From assembly GCA_905250885.1 (NCBI GenBank), contig CAJNOQ010001837.1:1-28113 (forward strand): DNA of 28,113 nucleotides. Reading direction: 5' to 3'. This stretch comes from Didymodactylos carnosus. Taxonomy: Eukaryota; Rotifera; Eurotatoria; Philodinida; Philodinidae. The notes under the pieces were generated by a model. That model searched no databases and had not been told where the DNA came from. It saw only the letters and a list, made by a program, of their open reading frames with translations. Positions 10,201 to 20,287 of the stretch are shown here, piece by piece (positions within the stretch are counted from its first letter, which is position 1; every line of letters begins with the position of its first letter). A program made the position numbers and the translations under genes.

Positions 10201-11197
10201 GAGAAATGCTTTACATTGTTGCTTTGTGCTTACTTACATGCATTTAACATTAAACTAGGGATGTTAGCACAGTGCTACAACGGCCATTTGAATACATTCT
10301 AGTCGAACTATAACCTAAACGCAGAATATCGTTCAAAGCGCCTAGAAGTTAAGAGCCACTGTTTAAGAAACGCAGGCAGTGGTAGGCAGGTTACTATGCT
10401 GGAAGTGTCTGATCGAACTAAAATTTTACCATATGTAGTAGACATGAAAACTAGTTATGACAAAAGTTTGAAGCTTACGAGGGAACCTCTCGAGGTGATT
10501 AAAAGCTTTTCGAGTGAGAATAAGTTGGTAAGGTAGGCCCTAGTGAAGAGTGAAAAAGTCTATCTGGGGAGCGGTCCATGGTGCTTTCTTGTGGAGATAC
10601 GAATTTCGCAAGTTACAGCTAAGTTTCTACTTTTTTACACGAAATAATTGATTTCTCCGTAACGCAAACTCATATTGGTCTCCTAATTTTATCGAAGCAT
10701 GTAACTTATAAGAGTCGATGACCAAGACTGTGTACTTTCAAGTGAAACAAACAAGGAGCAGCGATGAAACTGAATTTTCAAGTTTTTATCCATAGTACCC
10801 ATACCTTGCATGTTTTACCCTACAATAGGGAAAGCTCCGTTTGACCGGATTTTTTTACCTAATACTCCAGTCCCCAATGCCCACCAGTGGTAAAAATTTC
10901 AGCCTTTTTCGTACTGCCTTCACTGCTGGGGATAAATTCCACATATGTTTTGAAGACTTGAGGACATCTTTCGCAAACATAACAAATCTCAAAACTCTTG
11001 GAGAAATACAGAACTGAAGATGAGAGAAACTAAGAGGTGAAGAAAAAAATTTTCACATAGGAAAAAGATAGGCACTGATAAGGAATGACAACGCACCATG
11101 GAAAAAAAGCAATATGTACTTTCAAAGCTCATTAAATGGTGGTTCTAATGAAGTGCAAAAATCGGTGCAGAAAAAGATTCTAGGTACATTATCCATT
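10201..11197. other. Intergenic region, no gene seen
   Basis: No convincing coding frame on either strand. A block at about 10480-10560 (ACGAGGGAACCTC ... TAGGCCCTAGTG) resembles one at about 20017-20092 (ACGAGGGAACCTC ... TAGGGCCTATTAGTG), suggesting two decayed copies of one dispersed repeat. Confidence 0.4.
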
Positions 11198-11307
11198 ATG
11201 GCACATCCACGTCTTAATACTTGTCGTAATTAATCTTTTTCACCGAATTCATAGCCTGAAATCTTTTCTAACCCATTTATTTTCGTATTATTTACGTTCA
11301 AGGCCCA
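11198..11307. repeat. Copy B of the 109-bp direct repeat
   Basis: This is the second copy of the 3' UTR segment of the monooxygenase gene, 1.14 kb downstream of the first, same strand. The sequence upstream of it is not a monooxygenase, so it is either a trace of a partial gene duplication or a dispersed repeat captured in the 3' UTR. Confidence 0.85.
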
Positions 11308-11357
11308 TCTAAAAAGAAAATACTAGAGATAGCAGTTTGTTTATTGTCTGTTTTAAG

Positions 11358-11462
11358 GATCGTATCAGAATAAGTCGTTCTGCGGTCCAGGAGGAAGGAA
11401 TAAGTGCAGAAACTGGTGCCAATGATCTTGGAAGTGACGTTGATCAGAATGATTGGTTTTAA
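11358..11462 (+). other. Possible terminal exon, 34 codons
   Basis: The pyrimidine-rich, acceptor-like TTTATTGTCTGTTTTAAG is followed by an open frame with an acidic end (NDLGSDVDQNDWF) and a TAA at 11460-11462. No upstream exon or family is recognised. It may be chance. Confidence 0.2.
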
Positions 11463-12540
11463 CGTCTATTCTCGATCTGTAGCTTTTTTGGCTGACTCGT
11501 TTTCTGCAAATTTTGAGAGTATATTTGTTTCTTAGATGCCAGAGTTAACTTTTTATACGTCTCGATGGGAAACTAGAGAAAAGTAGTTCTTAAAACTTTC
11601 AGAAGTAGAAATACGAGTATTTTCCTCATTTTGTACTATTTTTAAACAATCAACACTTTTTCACGCGAAAATGACTTTCAAACATATCAAAATCAGCTTT
11701 AACTAGATAAGTTGATTAGCTTTATTTAACCATATCGAAGAAAACAAAATTCATTTTCTGTAAGTTGTGAATTTCATGCACCCTACATGTTGGGTTCATT
11801 AGCATCAGGATCTTCCAGTCAAGGGTTAGTGAATCGAAGATGAGCATTACTTGGGACTTGGGAGTACTGATCATCTTACGGGGAAAGGAAAAGAAATTCT
11901 AAAGTTGGAAAAACGACTGCATAATTTGTCGCCATCGACACAGCGCTGTCATACAGAAATACAGAACACAATTTAATAACATACTTATCCGATACTGTAC
12001 CCTTTACTCAATTACTCACTCAATTACTTACTTCAAACAAAAGCTTATTCATTTCGAAAATATTGAAAAAAGAGTTTCAGTTGATGCACTTTTTTTGTTT
12101 CTGCTTCGTTTTCTTTCTCGCAACGGTATCTCGGTATGAAAACAAAACAGGCTCTCATTACTAAGGCGCAAAGAAAACAACGAAACGTCAACGAAAAAAA
12201 TGTAAATGAGTGAATTGCAAGTTTATTGTACAATTACATTATTTGCTTATTTTTACGGTCATTCGCGTTCCAGTGAACGGATTTGAAAAATTTTTTTTTA
12301 TTCTCTTCCTTATATCTTGCCTCACTAGCAAGGGCATATTTGAGGTCATATCTCGTCAACTTGCTGAACTACGGCGGTCAAAAGTAGAAAAAATCCATTT
12401 TTTTGATGACTTATCGACAGCAAAATGGATTTTTCTAAGGAAAGAAAGAACGAAAAATGAAAGCAAAATAGCACGTTTTGTAGGGCGTTCAATTCTCTAT
12501 CTAATCATATGATTCACTTTTGTTTTTACATACTTTTTTC
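11463..12540. other. Intergenic region with one hairpin, no gene seen
   Basis: Open frames at 12045-12233 and 12210-12512 have AT-rich background composition and no motif. A hairpin at 12386-12436 has arms AGAAAAAATCCATTTT and AAAATGGATTTTTCT with one bulge. A 24-bp word starting GAATTGCAAGTTTATTG occurs near 12213 and again at 13297. Confidence 0.4.
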
Positions 12541-12588
12541 TGGTTCCATATCTCCAAAATAATTTTACGCACACTTTTCTTATTTTCT

Positions 12589-12960
12589 GTAGACGGACAT
12601 TACCATCCTTTTTTCTAAGGCTATTTACTGTAACGACTAATGCTAAAGTGACTCAAAGGTAGATTTGATGTCGCTCTACAATTTCTGAAAAAAATTTAGG
12701 TTTTGATTTTTTCTTTTAGGTTAAAAACGGATCTTTTTTCCAAGACATACCGTTTTCGTACACCTTGTAGACGGACAATTTGCAATTTGTTTTGCTTATA
12801 ACGTGCAAGCAATGCAGCCGTTCTTGATAAAACTGTCACATAAGATAGAGCATAAACGTTGTAAAAGAGTGAAAAATTGAAGCTTTCTATGTCAGAATCC
12901 TGTGCACTAATTTCAAGTTTTACAAAAAAATGTAGACGGACATTTTTTCATCAAATTTTC
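12589..12960. repeat. Diverged repeats sharing TGTAGACGGACA
   Basis: The 12-mer TGTAGACGGACA occurs at about 12589, 12767 and 12931 on the plus strand, spaced about 164-178 bp. The first and third are followed by similar words (GGCTATTTACTGTA and GGCTTTTTGCTGTA), so the stretch looks like old tandem monomers of about 170 bp. The third lies in the left arm of the large inverted repeat and so also appears inverted near 13660. Confidence 0.5.
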
Positions 12961-13056
12961 GATGAGGCTTTTTGCTGTATCTTTTGCCTCTTTCTCGAAT
13001 TTTTCAACATAGTTTTAGATTTAAATGGCGAAAAATAAACTTAGATCGATAAATCT
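12830..13056 (+). repeat. Left arm of a perfect 227-bp inverted repeat
   Basis: Base-by-base comparison with 13544-13770 shows exact reverse complementarity over all 227 nt, with similarity ending abruptly on both sides. A small 10-bp hairpin (TAGCTACATA/TATGTAGCTA, 13062-13083) lies just inside the arm. No coding frame is found in it. Exact identity points to a recent origin or to gene conversion. Confidence 0.92.
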
Positions 13057-13543
13057 CCAGCTAGCTACATAGATATGTAGCTATATCGCTTTCGGCTCTC
13101 AAAAGACTTGTAATGTTATCATGACTGTTCGGCAAAATTCGTTGGCTTACCCACTTTTGCTAAAGTGCACAAGAAGTAATTATACCATGATAGTTAAACG
13201 ACTAGTTCATGATCAACACGGGGCGAGAAAGAAATTCAAAAGCTGAAATTATTTTTTTAAAATTGATGCTTTATTATAACAGAGGTTTATTTGATTGAAT
13301 TGCAAGTTTATTGCACAATTCGTAAAAACAAATGAAAGCGAGCTTGGAAAAGTCTAAGTGGTGCATCTTGTTCCCCATCATTTACTAGGCGTGTGGTGAA
13401 AATTTCCCAACTACCACGTACGCAGTAACTGAGACATTTAATATCGAAGTTTTCCCCTTTCTCACCGAGAAAGGTTTCCGAAAATGTGAACCGAAACCTA
13501 CGCAAATGGGCACATATTATACATCATTCGATAGCTCTCGAAA
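13057..13543. other. Spacer of the 227-bp inverted repeat
   Basis: 487 nt. The only open frame (13308-13505, minus) has no recognisable features. It contains a second copy of the word starting GAATTGCAAGTTTATTG, itself a partial palindrome. Confidence 0.4.
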
Positions 13544-13770
13544 AGATTTATCGATCTAAGTTTATTTTTCGCCATTTAAATCTAAAACTATGTTGAAAAA
13601 TTCGAGAAAGAGGCAAAAGATACAGCAAAAAGCCTCATCGAAAATTTGATGAAAAAATGTCCGTCTACATTTTTTTGTAAAACTTGAAATTAGTGCACAG
13701 GATTCTGACATAGAAAGCTTCAATTTTTCACTCTTTTACAACGTTTATGCTCTATCTTATGTGACAGTTT
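13544..13770 (-). repeat. Right arm of the perfect 227-bp inverted repeat
   Basis: Exact reverse complement of 12830-13056. A transcript across both arms would fold into a 227-bp perfect duplex with a 487-nt loop. Confidence 0.92.
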
Positions 13771-15271
13771 CACATTTTATTAAAGGATGATGCAATTACT
13801 GAACTAGGTTTTGATAATATACATTACTTGTTTTATAGCGTGCTAGAATATATTACAGATTCTCGACGCTTCCACTAGTACTGTATCTGGTAGCTTGTTT
13901 GATTGCTTTAAAGTCACTATCAACACCAACTGACTTTATTTGACACATAGGAACACTCTCCTCTACTGTTCAAGAATTTTTCTTCTTCTATCTTTTTTAC
14001 TTTTTTTTCTTACCTTTTTTAATTTTTACTTTTTGACAGCATGTAATGGGAGAAAGCCCGATTTGCTGTATTTCTTTTAAATAAAAATTCAACTGCTCAT
14101 AAAAAAAGAAAAAAAGTAGAAATTGATAGTCTCTAATTAGCTTCTATTTAACTCGTTAAGTTGAAAGATTTTCCATTAAAGTCCTAATGAGTGAGATTTT
14201 CTTGAGGTAGAAGAGTACATCAACATTTAGACTAAAGGATAAAATTTGTTTTTCTTTATGTCATTATTTAAAGAAAACGTATAATTCAGCCTTATATAAG
14301 TTAGATTGCGCATCTAATAATAGAAAATGAAAATTTGTTCCATTCTGCACATATCAGCTTTTACTCTTTCTACCAATTCAATTAAGAAGCCCTATAGCAA
14401 AAAAAAATGACTTTTTGCACATGTATTGCATAAGCGCACGCTTGTGCCGCGCATGGCCATGACATGTTCGTTAGACCTGCCATGACCGATAACCTATTGC
14501 AAAATCTCAACATATTGTTTAACGCTCAAACAGTTTTTGAGCCAAATGCATTTAGCAGAATTAAAACTTATTTTTCTTAAGACGGTTTTTTAGCTTCAGA
14601 GCTTTCGCCACGCACAGGAACTCTCGGTAACGATACATCGAAGAAAGTAATTTTTTTTTGATTTGTAGAAGACACCTATACGTAGAAGTTGACAGATCAC
14701 AGAGCACATATCAGCTTTTTCTCTTTCTGCCGATTAAACGAAAAAAAGAAAAAAGAACGATATTCATCTATATCTGCGCGTCAACACAGATGAACAGATT
14801 TATCTGTGCGTGGAATGTAGTGTCTACATCCACGTTCCATCCATTCAATTATTTTTGATGGCTTCCGTTACTTCAACCTGAGATCGACTCTCCTTCTTTA
14901 TTAAGAAAAACAGTCCTGACAGGATATTAAATGTTAGGTCCACCAGCGTTCTCTATACAAGTTTTGGGTGTGGGTGAAAAGTCAACTGAGTAACTGAAGT
15001 CTTTTTGAATAACGCCTTTTTTGAGCTAAATTTTTTTCTGAGTAACTGCATGTTTTAAACTAATTGTAGACTGAAAATGAGTTTGACTGTACCAGCTATT
15101 TTTGACAGCATCTTATGTTCAGTTATATTCAATATAAGGGCAAAATAATTAGATACTCAACTTAGTGGCAAAGCTATGACGCCGAATAAACCTTAAACAA
15201 GTAGTCGATCACTGCTCCTTATACTGATTTAGTGAATTGAAGTTTCACCGTTATGTTGAAATTATTTATCA
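13771..15271. other. Intergenic region, no gene seen
   Basis: AT-rich. The only clear structure is a 32-bp direct repeat (GCACATATCAGCTTTT...) at 14347-14378 and 14704-14735 with three mismatches. The open frame at 14658-14858 overlaps the second copy and looks spurious. Confidence 0.4.
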
Positions 15272-15740
15272 TTCACATAGAATGTCATTTTCCCACTCCA
15301 TCATATAAACATCGGCTAGCACTTGAATCACTGCTTACCCATCGCACCATCTTTAATTTGTTTGTAAAATTTTTTGCCTAATGCAAAAAATGCATTGTTG
15401 AGTATGAAATGTAACTATCTAGCAATGGTGTCTATCAAAATATCTTCTATTTTGTAACTTTTGTCTTTGAAAGAAGTCGACAAACTACGGCAACAGCCTG
15501 GTTTTGGGGAATCATAGTGTATAAGTCACTAATGTCAAAGGTGAACTGTTGGGTCTTCGGGGGCACAGTGTAGCTGTCAAGATGGTCTAGGAACTGGAGA
15601 GAGTTTTCTAAAGTATACTGTGCAGTAGCTTCATTAAATATGGGACGAAAAGCTTGGCTGTAGGTGATTTAAAACGCAACAATTGGACGAAGAGGCTCAC
15701 CAATTTTGTTTGAATTATGATACAAATGTGAGAGGTCGCG
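15272..15740 (-). pseudogene. Penelope-like element reverse transcriptase remnant
   Basis: Translating the minus strand in three frames gives RT blocks in Penelope order: LYHNSNKIGEPLRPIVAF (about 15725-15670), a segment with FRPIFNEATAQYTLENSL, then TFDISDLYTMIPQNQA (about 15540-15490) with the first catalytic Asp, then KKFYKQIKDGAMG, and after another frameshift LADVYMMEWEND (about 15310-15277). The PLRPIV, FDIxDLYTMxPQ and GAMG...LADxYMxxWE combination is characteristic of Penelope-like elements, and the DLYTM-P form recalls the Athena group of bdelloid rotifers, which sit at chromosome ends. An in-frame stop lies at 15669-15671 and at least two frameshifts follow. The later YxDD block, the GIY-YIG nuclease and any intron are not visible. 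It is a dead fragment. Confidence 0.75.
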
Positions 15741-16054
15741 CTCAGCAGAACGAAAGAGAAAAAACAGTACAGAAAAAGTATGTCTCAACTCGGAATAGAA
15801 TTCAGACAGTATGGATACAAGTCACATGAGCTATCCAGACATACTCACCCACACAATTAATTGTCACTACTAATTAGTGCTTGTGCGAAGAAAATAAAAG
15901 TCCTAGATAGAAAAAATGCTTCGAAGACTGTGTCTGAATAGCCCATTGATAGAGCATAACGCCTGTATCCAACCAGCCATTTCCACTTGAGACATTTTGT
16001 CAGTTCTGCATTTTTTCTTCATTCTGTTTCATCTCATTGACTCACACAATATTT
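15741..16054. other. Short intergenic stretch, nothing recognised
   Basis: About 310 bp between the Penelope-like remnant and the MORN pseudogene. No motif, coding frame or repeat is recognised. Confidence 0.3.
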
Positions 16055-16474
16055 TCAATCATACCTGTTACCACTTGGATAATAGTAGATGCCATGACCA
16101 TTGTACTTGTCACGATGAAATTCACCGTTGTACTACTCTCTGCTCTTAAATGTATGAGTACTTTGACCTTCTCTGCTGTTATTAATCCAATTTCCATCGT
16201 ATCTGTCACCATTAGAATAATACTCAATGCCATGTTCATTTCGTTCACCATTTCGAAATTCACCATCGTACTTAATTTGTTCTTTTCCTAGTGCATAATA
16301 ATAAACGTCATGGCCTCCATAATTTGCTGGTTTAAACTGTCCTTCATAATGATTACCATCAGATCGCCATTCACTTCCTTGCCCATCTGATTTTCCATTT
16401 TCGTTAACTTCACCGATATATTTACTACCATTGTAATCTATTGTGTTTATTTGTTTTTCAGGCGTGACTATCAT
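16055..16474 (-). pseudogene. MORN-repeat protein fragment with premature stop
   Basis: The frame contains MORN units (YxGxxxxGxxxGxG pattern): YIGEVNENGKSDGQG, a degenerate unit with YEGQF, IKYDGEFRNGERNEHGIEYY and DRYDGNWINNSREGQ. The frame stops at TAG 16133-16135 but continues in the same frame as a further good unit, YNGEFHRDKYNGHGIYYYP, until TGA at 16055-16057, where MORN units usually have YDG or YDW. MORN repeats bind membranes or proteins and occur in radial-spoke, junctophilin and PIP5K proteins. No promoter or convincing N-terminus is seen upstream, so this is probably a broken fragment. Suppression or splicing around the TAG cannot be excluded. Confidence 0.7.
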
Positions 16475-17849
16475 GCATATAAATGCCTATTTGCATGTGA
16501 TGATGTACATTAAAAAAACTTGAAACGGTTTTTATTGTTTTTTTCTGCCCTTAGTAGCTTCTCGGTACTTAGATCGCTTTTGAAAATTTCTTTTGACAGA
16601 TTTGAATACAGCAAACCAGTATGAGCACAGATTTAAAGAAAGAGATGGTATTTTGCTCCATGCATCGGCACATTTTGCAGTCGAAAATAAAGTTTTCTTG
16701 TGATATGTGAAATTCCAGAATTAATGGAATCAGAATATTTGTGTGATTTTTCTGGCGGAGCTTGGACAAATAATTGTATTTTACTTGTTCCTGCTTTACC
16801 TTTTCTCCACTCCTCACCTTAGTCTGAAGCTATTTTTGCTTCTAAATAGCGTCAGTCATTAACACGTAATCTATTATGAATATGCGATTATGCTATCTTG
16901 TTTTACACTAAACATCTTTATTTACTTTTCGTATAAATATTGATTGTGCGTGCTTTTTGATAGAACTGTACCGCCTAGGTCACTTGACGATGCACGAACG
17001 TGAATCCGTACAGTTTTCTGTTATACAAAAACTGAAAATGCAACATTACGATGAGAAGTAGATAATGACAGAGTGGTTCTGAGCCTATTCTATGATAATA
17101 TTCATGTATATTAAACTAGACTTTTTATTCAATTTTGCAATACGAAAAATGGTGATGTTCATGATTTCTATCTGAAATTAAGAAGAAACCGCATGATGGA
17201 GTACATTTTTAATATAAATTAAAAAATTCATATGAAAAAACAAATAAACAGTTACTTAATATTTATAAAATTCAATATGAAGAATCCTATCAAGGGCATT
17301 TTAAATTATTTTTTATAAAAAATGAGAAAAGAGAAAGACAGCAGTGAAACTTATACTGGTCAGATTGGAAGACAATGTTAAGTTAGCGAGAAGAATCAAA
17401 TGATGGTAAGTTTTTAACGACGAATTGTCATCGTCTAAAGACAGTTTCATAATATATACATAATTTTTTTACAAAGAAGCGGTCAAGTTTTATGCAGAGT
17501 GACGCAAGGTGTTTATAGCTTTTATTTTGTCCTCTCTTATACCGTACCGCAGAATGCAGTATGTATGCATTATTATCGCTCAGAGGACCACATTGAGGAA
17601 TCTTTAATATAAGGCCATATTTTCTGCATCGCATTTTCTTGATAATATTAACTGTTCAAAATTACTCCGTATATCTAAATTTACTTTCTCAGAAGAGATA
17701 ATTGCTGTTTGCCGATATATTGAAATACCCTCGTGTAGGATAACGTATTCTAACGAACCTATTTGTACCTTTCTCTCCCTTTCAAAGAAGAGGTCCGCAT
17801 GAGATCTGAAATGGTTTCATTTAGTGTTTTGATTTACAACTCTTCCGAC
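16475..17849. other. Intergenic region, no firm gene
   Basis: On the minus strand a 61-codon frame (16636-16818) without ATG reads protein-like (IQLFVQAPPEKSHKYSD...), overlapping an equally long frame in another phase. Neither is recognised and the evidence is too weak for a gene call. The rest is AT-rich with no motif; the frame at 17428-17634 looks spurious. Confidence 0.35.
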
Positions 17850-18035
17850 TAGAGTCCTGCGGCTCTAAGATTTCCGAATCCGATCCTGATCGGGTCTCGT
17901 AGATTTGGAACTCGTCCCAAACCCGGCAGAAAATTTTCGGGATCCCGATCCCGATTTTTTCAAATGATTTAATCTCGTCCCGAACCCAAACCCGAAAAAT
18001 AGCTTTCGGGATCGGATTAAATCCTCAGGACCCTA
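17850..18035. mobile_element. Small MITE-like element with short terminal inverted repeats
   Basis: The left end TAGAGTCCTGCGG and the right end, read inward, TAGGGTCCTGAGG, match at 11 of 13 positions. The interior is far richer in G+C than its surroundings and consists of repeated CCCGA/GATCCCGA words (for example CGGGATCCCGATCCCGA). There is no coding capacity. It is probably a non-autonomous DNA transposon. No clear target duplication was seen. Confidence 0.55.
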
Positions 18036-18463
18036 CTTCTGATGGTAGCAAAAAAGCATATTTATTCAATTCTGAACGATTCTAAACTATTTTCCCACTA
18101 AAAATTCTATCGAATCTTCTCGAATAGATAGCGAATTCAACACGATCTATTTGATACGTGAAAAAAACAATTTTTTCTATTTCTTACCACTTTATCGATA
18201 GATGAATAAACGGTCAGAAAGATAATCAAAATCTGTACAAAATATATTAATATGATAACAATTCAACCCGTGTTAAGGTTTCTGGACAAATGAGAAAAGC
18301 AGATGTACATTCAACGATGGAGGGTCCAATATGAGCGGGGTTAAGTTTTCACAAAAATAAGAACTAATCCAATTTTCTATGACAGCTCATTTTAAATCTC
18401 TTAAACTGTCCTACAAACTGGCTTTTCTTGAATTTGTCAAGATGTTTGCAACAGAGCATGAAC

Positions 18464-19103
18464 GAGTACAAGTATACAAGTAAGGCGTGCGTAATTCAAA
18501 AATCAAGTACTATTTTATTTTTAGCTTCTTTATATACGATTCGATAGAGAATTTGAAACTGATCACCTTTTTAGCCTCCCCAGTGCACGTTTGCGCGTCG
18601 AAAAATTGAAAATACGGGAAAGGTCTTAAAAACCGAAAAACTTTCCCGTTTCGAAAAAAGTTGAACACTTTTGCTCCTTCTTATTTTGAAACTCCCAGAC
18701 AGCTTTTTTCTAATTCAGCGTTGAAACTCGAAGTAGAAAATGTGCCTTTTATGCTTCTCATATGTAATGTCATTGCACGAAAAATTCATCTTCAAGGATA
18801 TCTCCAAAGCGGAGACCTCATCGGAAAAGCTATCTAGTTTTTTCTGGTAAAAGATAGACTGTTCATTCTTGCGCCATTCGAGCGATCTTTATTCGAACTA
18901 TAAAAGTATAACTCGTTTTTTTGAAATTCCTCTCCATTGCTGAGAAATTTTTGCTAAATCAGTAACGAAAAAATCGGAATTCTGCCCGTAATTCTCAATT
19001 TTCTCCACTAGAACTCGCTTTTTATGCAATAAAAGATATCATATTCAGAGTCAGAGTCAAAAACTGGGCCGAATGATGTATAATTTGAAAGCTTCCGGTG
19101 ATT
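18464..19103 (+). repeat. Left arm of a >1-kb hairpin element
   Basis: From GCGTAATTC at 18489 to CCGGTGATT at 19103 this arm pairs with 19140-19533. The inner 150 nt are about 97% identical by eye. An extra 233 nt in this arm (18643-18875) has no partner. Outside 18489 the pairing goes on through TAAGGCGT (18481-18488) and an AGTACAAGTA-type stretch (18464-18480) with sequence beyond the inserted LTR on the other side. No coding frame is supported. Confidence 0.85.
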
Positions 19104-19139
19104 TTCATTTTTTGGTGAAAATTTTGTGTTTTTCGAAAT
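19104..19139. other. 36-nt loop of the hairpin element
   Basis: This is the unpaired centre between the two arms, T-rich. The short loop means that the element as DNA or RNA could fold directly into a long stem. Confidence 0.7.
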
Positions 19140-19533
19140 AATCACCGGAAACTTTCAAATCATACATCATTCGGCTCAGTTTTTGACTCTGACTCTGAAT
19201 ATGATATCTTTTATTGCATAAAAAGCGAGTTCTAGTGGAGAAAATTGAGAATTACGGGCAGAATTCCGATTTTTTCGCTCCTGATTTAGCAAAAGTGAAA
19301 TTTCTCAGCAATGGAGAGGAATTTCAAAAAAACGAGTTATACTTTTGTAGTTCGAATAAAGACCGCTCGAATAGTTTTTCGGCTTTTAAGGCCCTTCCCG
19401 TATTTTCAATTTTTCGACGCGTAAACGTGCACTGGGAAGGCTAAAAAGGCTATCGGTGATCAGCTTCAAATTCTCTATCGAATCAGATATAAAGAAACTA
19501 AAACTAAAATAGTACTTGTTTTTTGAATTACGC
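19140..19533 (-). repeat. Right arm of the hairpin element (inner part)
   Basis: Reverse complement of most of 18489-19103, lacking the 233-nt block 18643-18875. It ends in GAATTACGC, where an LTR is inserted. After the LTR the arm resumes at 19910 with GCGCCTTA, pairing with 18481-18488. The open frames at 19214-19444 and 19386-19598 are read through this arm and are not genes. Confidence 0.85.
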
Positions 19534-19904
19534 TGTGAGAATATGGATCCTGTAGTGGCTAACTCTAATCGTAGAAGTGAAGCTATAGTGAGAATCAACT
19601 CTCACTCCGATATCTTTATTTGAAGCAAATGAACGGCTATATACAGTACAAAGTTAAACAAGAGTTTTACAAGAGTTGTTCATGACTCATGTAACTCATG
19701 AATCATGAGTTACATAAGAACAGAAACAGTTAGGAACATCACAGAATGACGCAAGTGTTGCGCAAGAACAGAAAGAGTTGGGAAAATACACTGCGGAAGG
19801 AAACGAAAACGAAAGAATGAAACGAGAGTTGCGCAAGGATGGTACAAGAGCAAAATCGAGAGAGAATGAACCTGATGAGCTGCCGGGGAAGGCAGATCAT
19901 AACA
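19534..19904 (+). mobile_element. Solo LTR (371 bp) with 5-bp target duplication
   Basis: It starts TGTGAGAATATGG and ends ATCATAACA (TG...CA), and is flanked by TACGC on both sides (19529-19533 and 19905-19909). Removing it with one TACGC restores a hairpin arm that pairs with the left arm, which fixes both borders independently. Five-base duplications are usual for Ty3/gypsy and retrovirus-type integrases. No internal region remains, so it arose by LTR-LTR recombination. It cannot be linked to the pol remnant at 1.1-3.5 kb, which has no LTRs. Strand is nominal. Confidence 0.8.
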
Positions 19905-19909
19905 TACGC

Positions 19910-20000
19910 GCGCCTTAAAAGTAAAAGTACTTGTACTTTAGAATAGTACTTGTACTTTTACTCGTGTACTTTCAACAAATATTTTGTACTTGTACTATGA
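19910..20000. repeat. TACTTGTACTTTTAC repeats at the outer end of the hairpin element
   Basis: The words AGTACTTGTAC and TACTTTTAC recur about five times (19922-19998). A shorter counterpart (GAGTACAAGTATACAAG) lies at the outer edge of the left arm, 18464-18480. This may be the true terminus of the hairpin element. Confidence 0.55.
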
Positions 20001-20287
20001 GCATATTTATTATCGCCAACGAGGGAACCTCGCCAAGTGTCCCACTATGTTTAAGCTCATATGTTGCTGATCGATAGGGCCTATTAGTGTAACAAAAATC
20101 CTAAAAAGATTTGGGCACATGCGGCTTCCTTCCCGAGTTACGATTGACTTACGAGAAACAGTATTCTACGGTAACACTCCTTTTTCAATTGTTCATACGT
20201 CGATGGATAGAGAGCATCAGGATAGTAAAAAGCCTAAAAGGGTTCGTGCCAATGACTGGTGAAGACGCAGTTTAAACTCTAAAAAAT

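Noticed and set aside
12210-12512. 100-codon frame starting at GTG
   Set aside because: No ATG start, spans the 12386-12436 hairpin, background composition.
16037-16291. Plus-strand hydrophobic frame and a second minus-strand frame
   Set aside because: Shadows of the MORN-repeat frame; the hydrophobic pattern comes from reading Tyr/Asn/Gly codons on the other strand.
16636-16818. 61-codon minus-strand frame reading protein-like
   Set aside because: Too short, no ATG, and a competing frame of equal length overlaps it; recorded only in the regional note.
19214-19598. Frames of 76 and 70 codons in the hairpin right arm
   Set aside because: They lie in non-coding repeat sequence whose partner arm does not keep them open.
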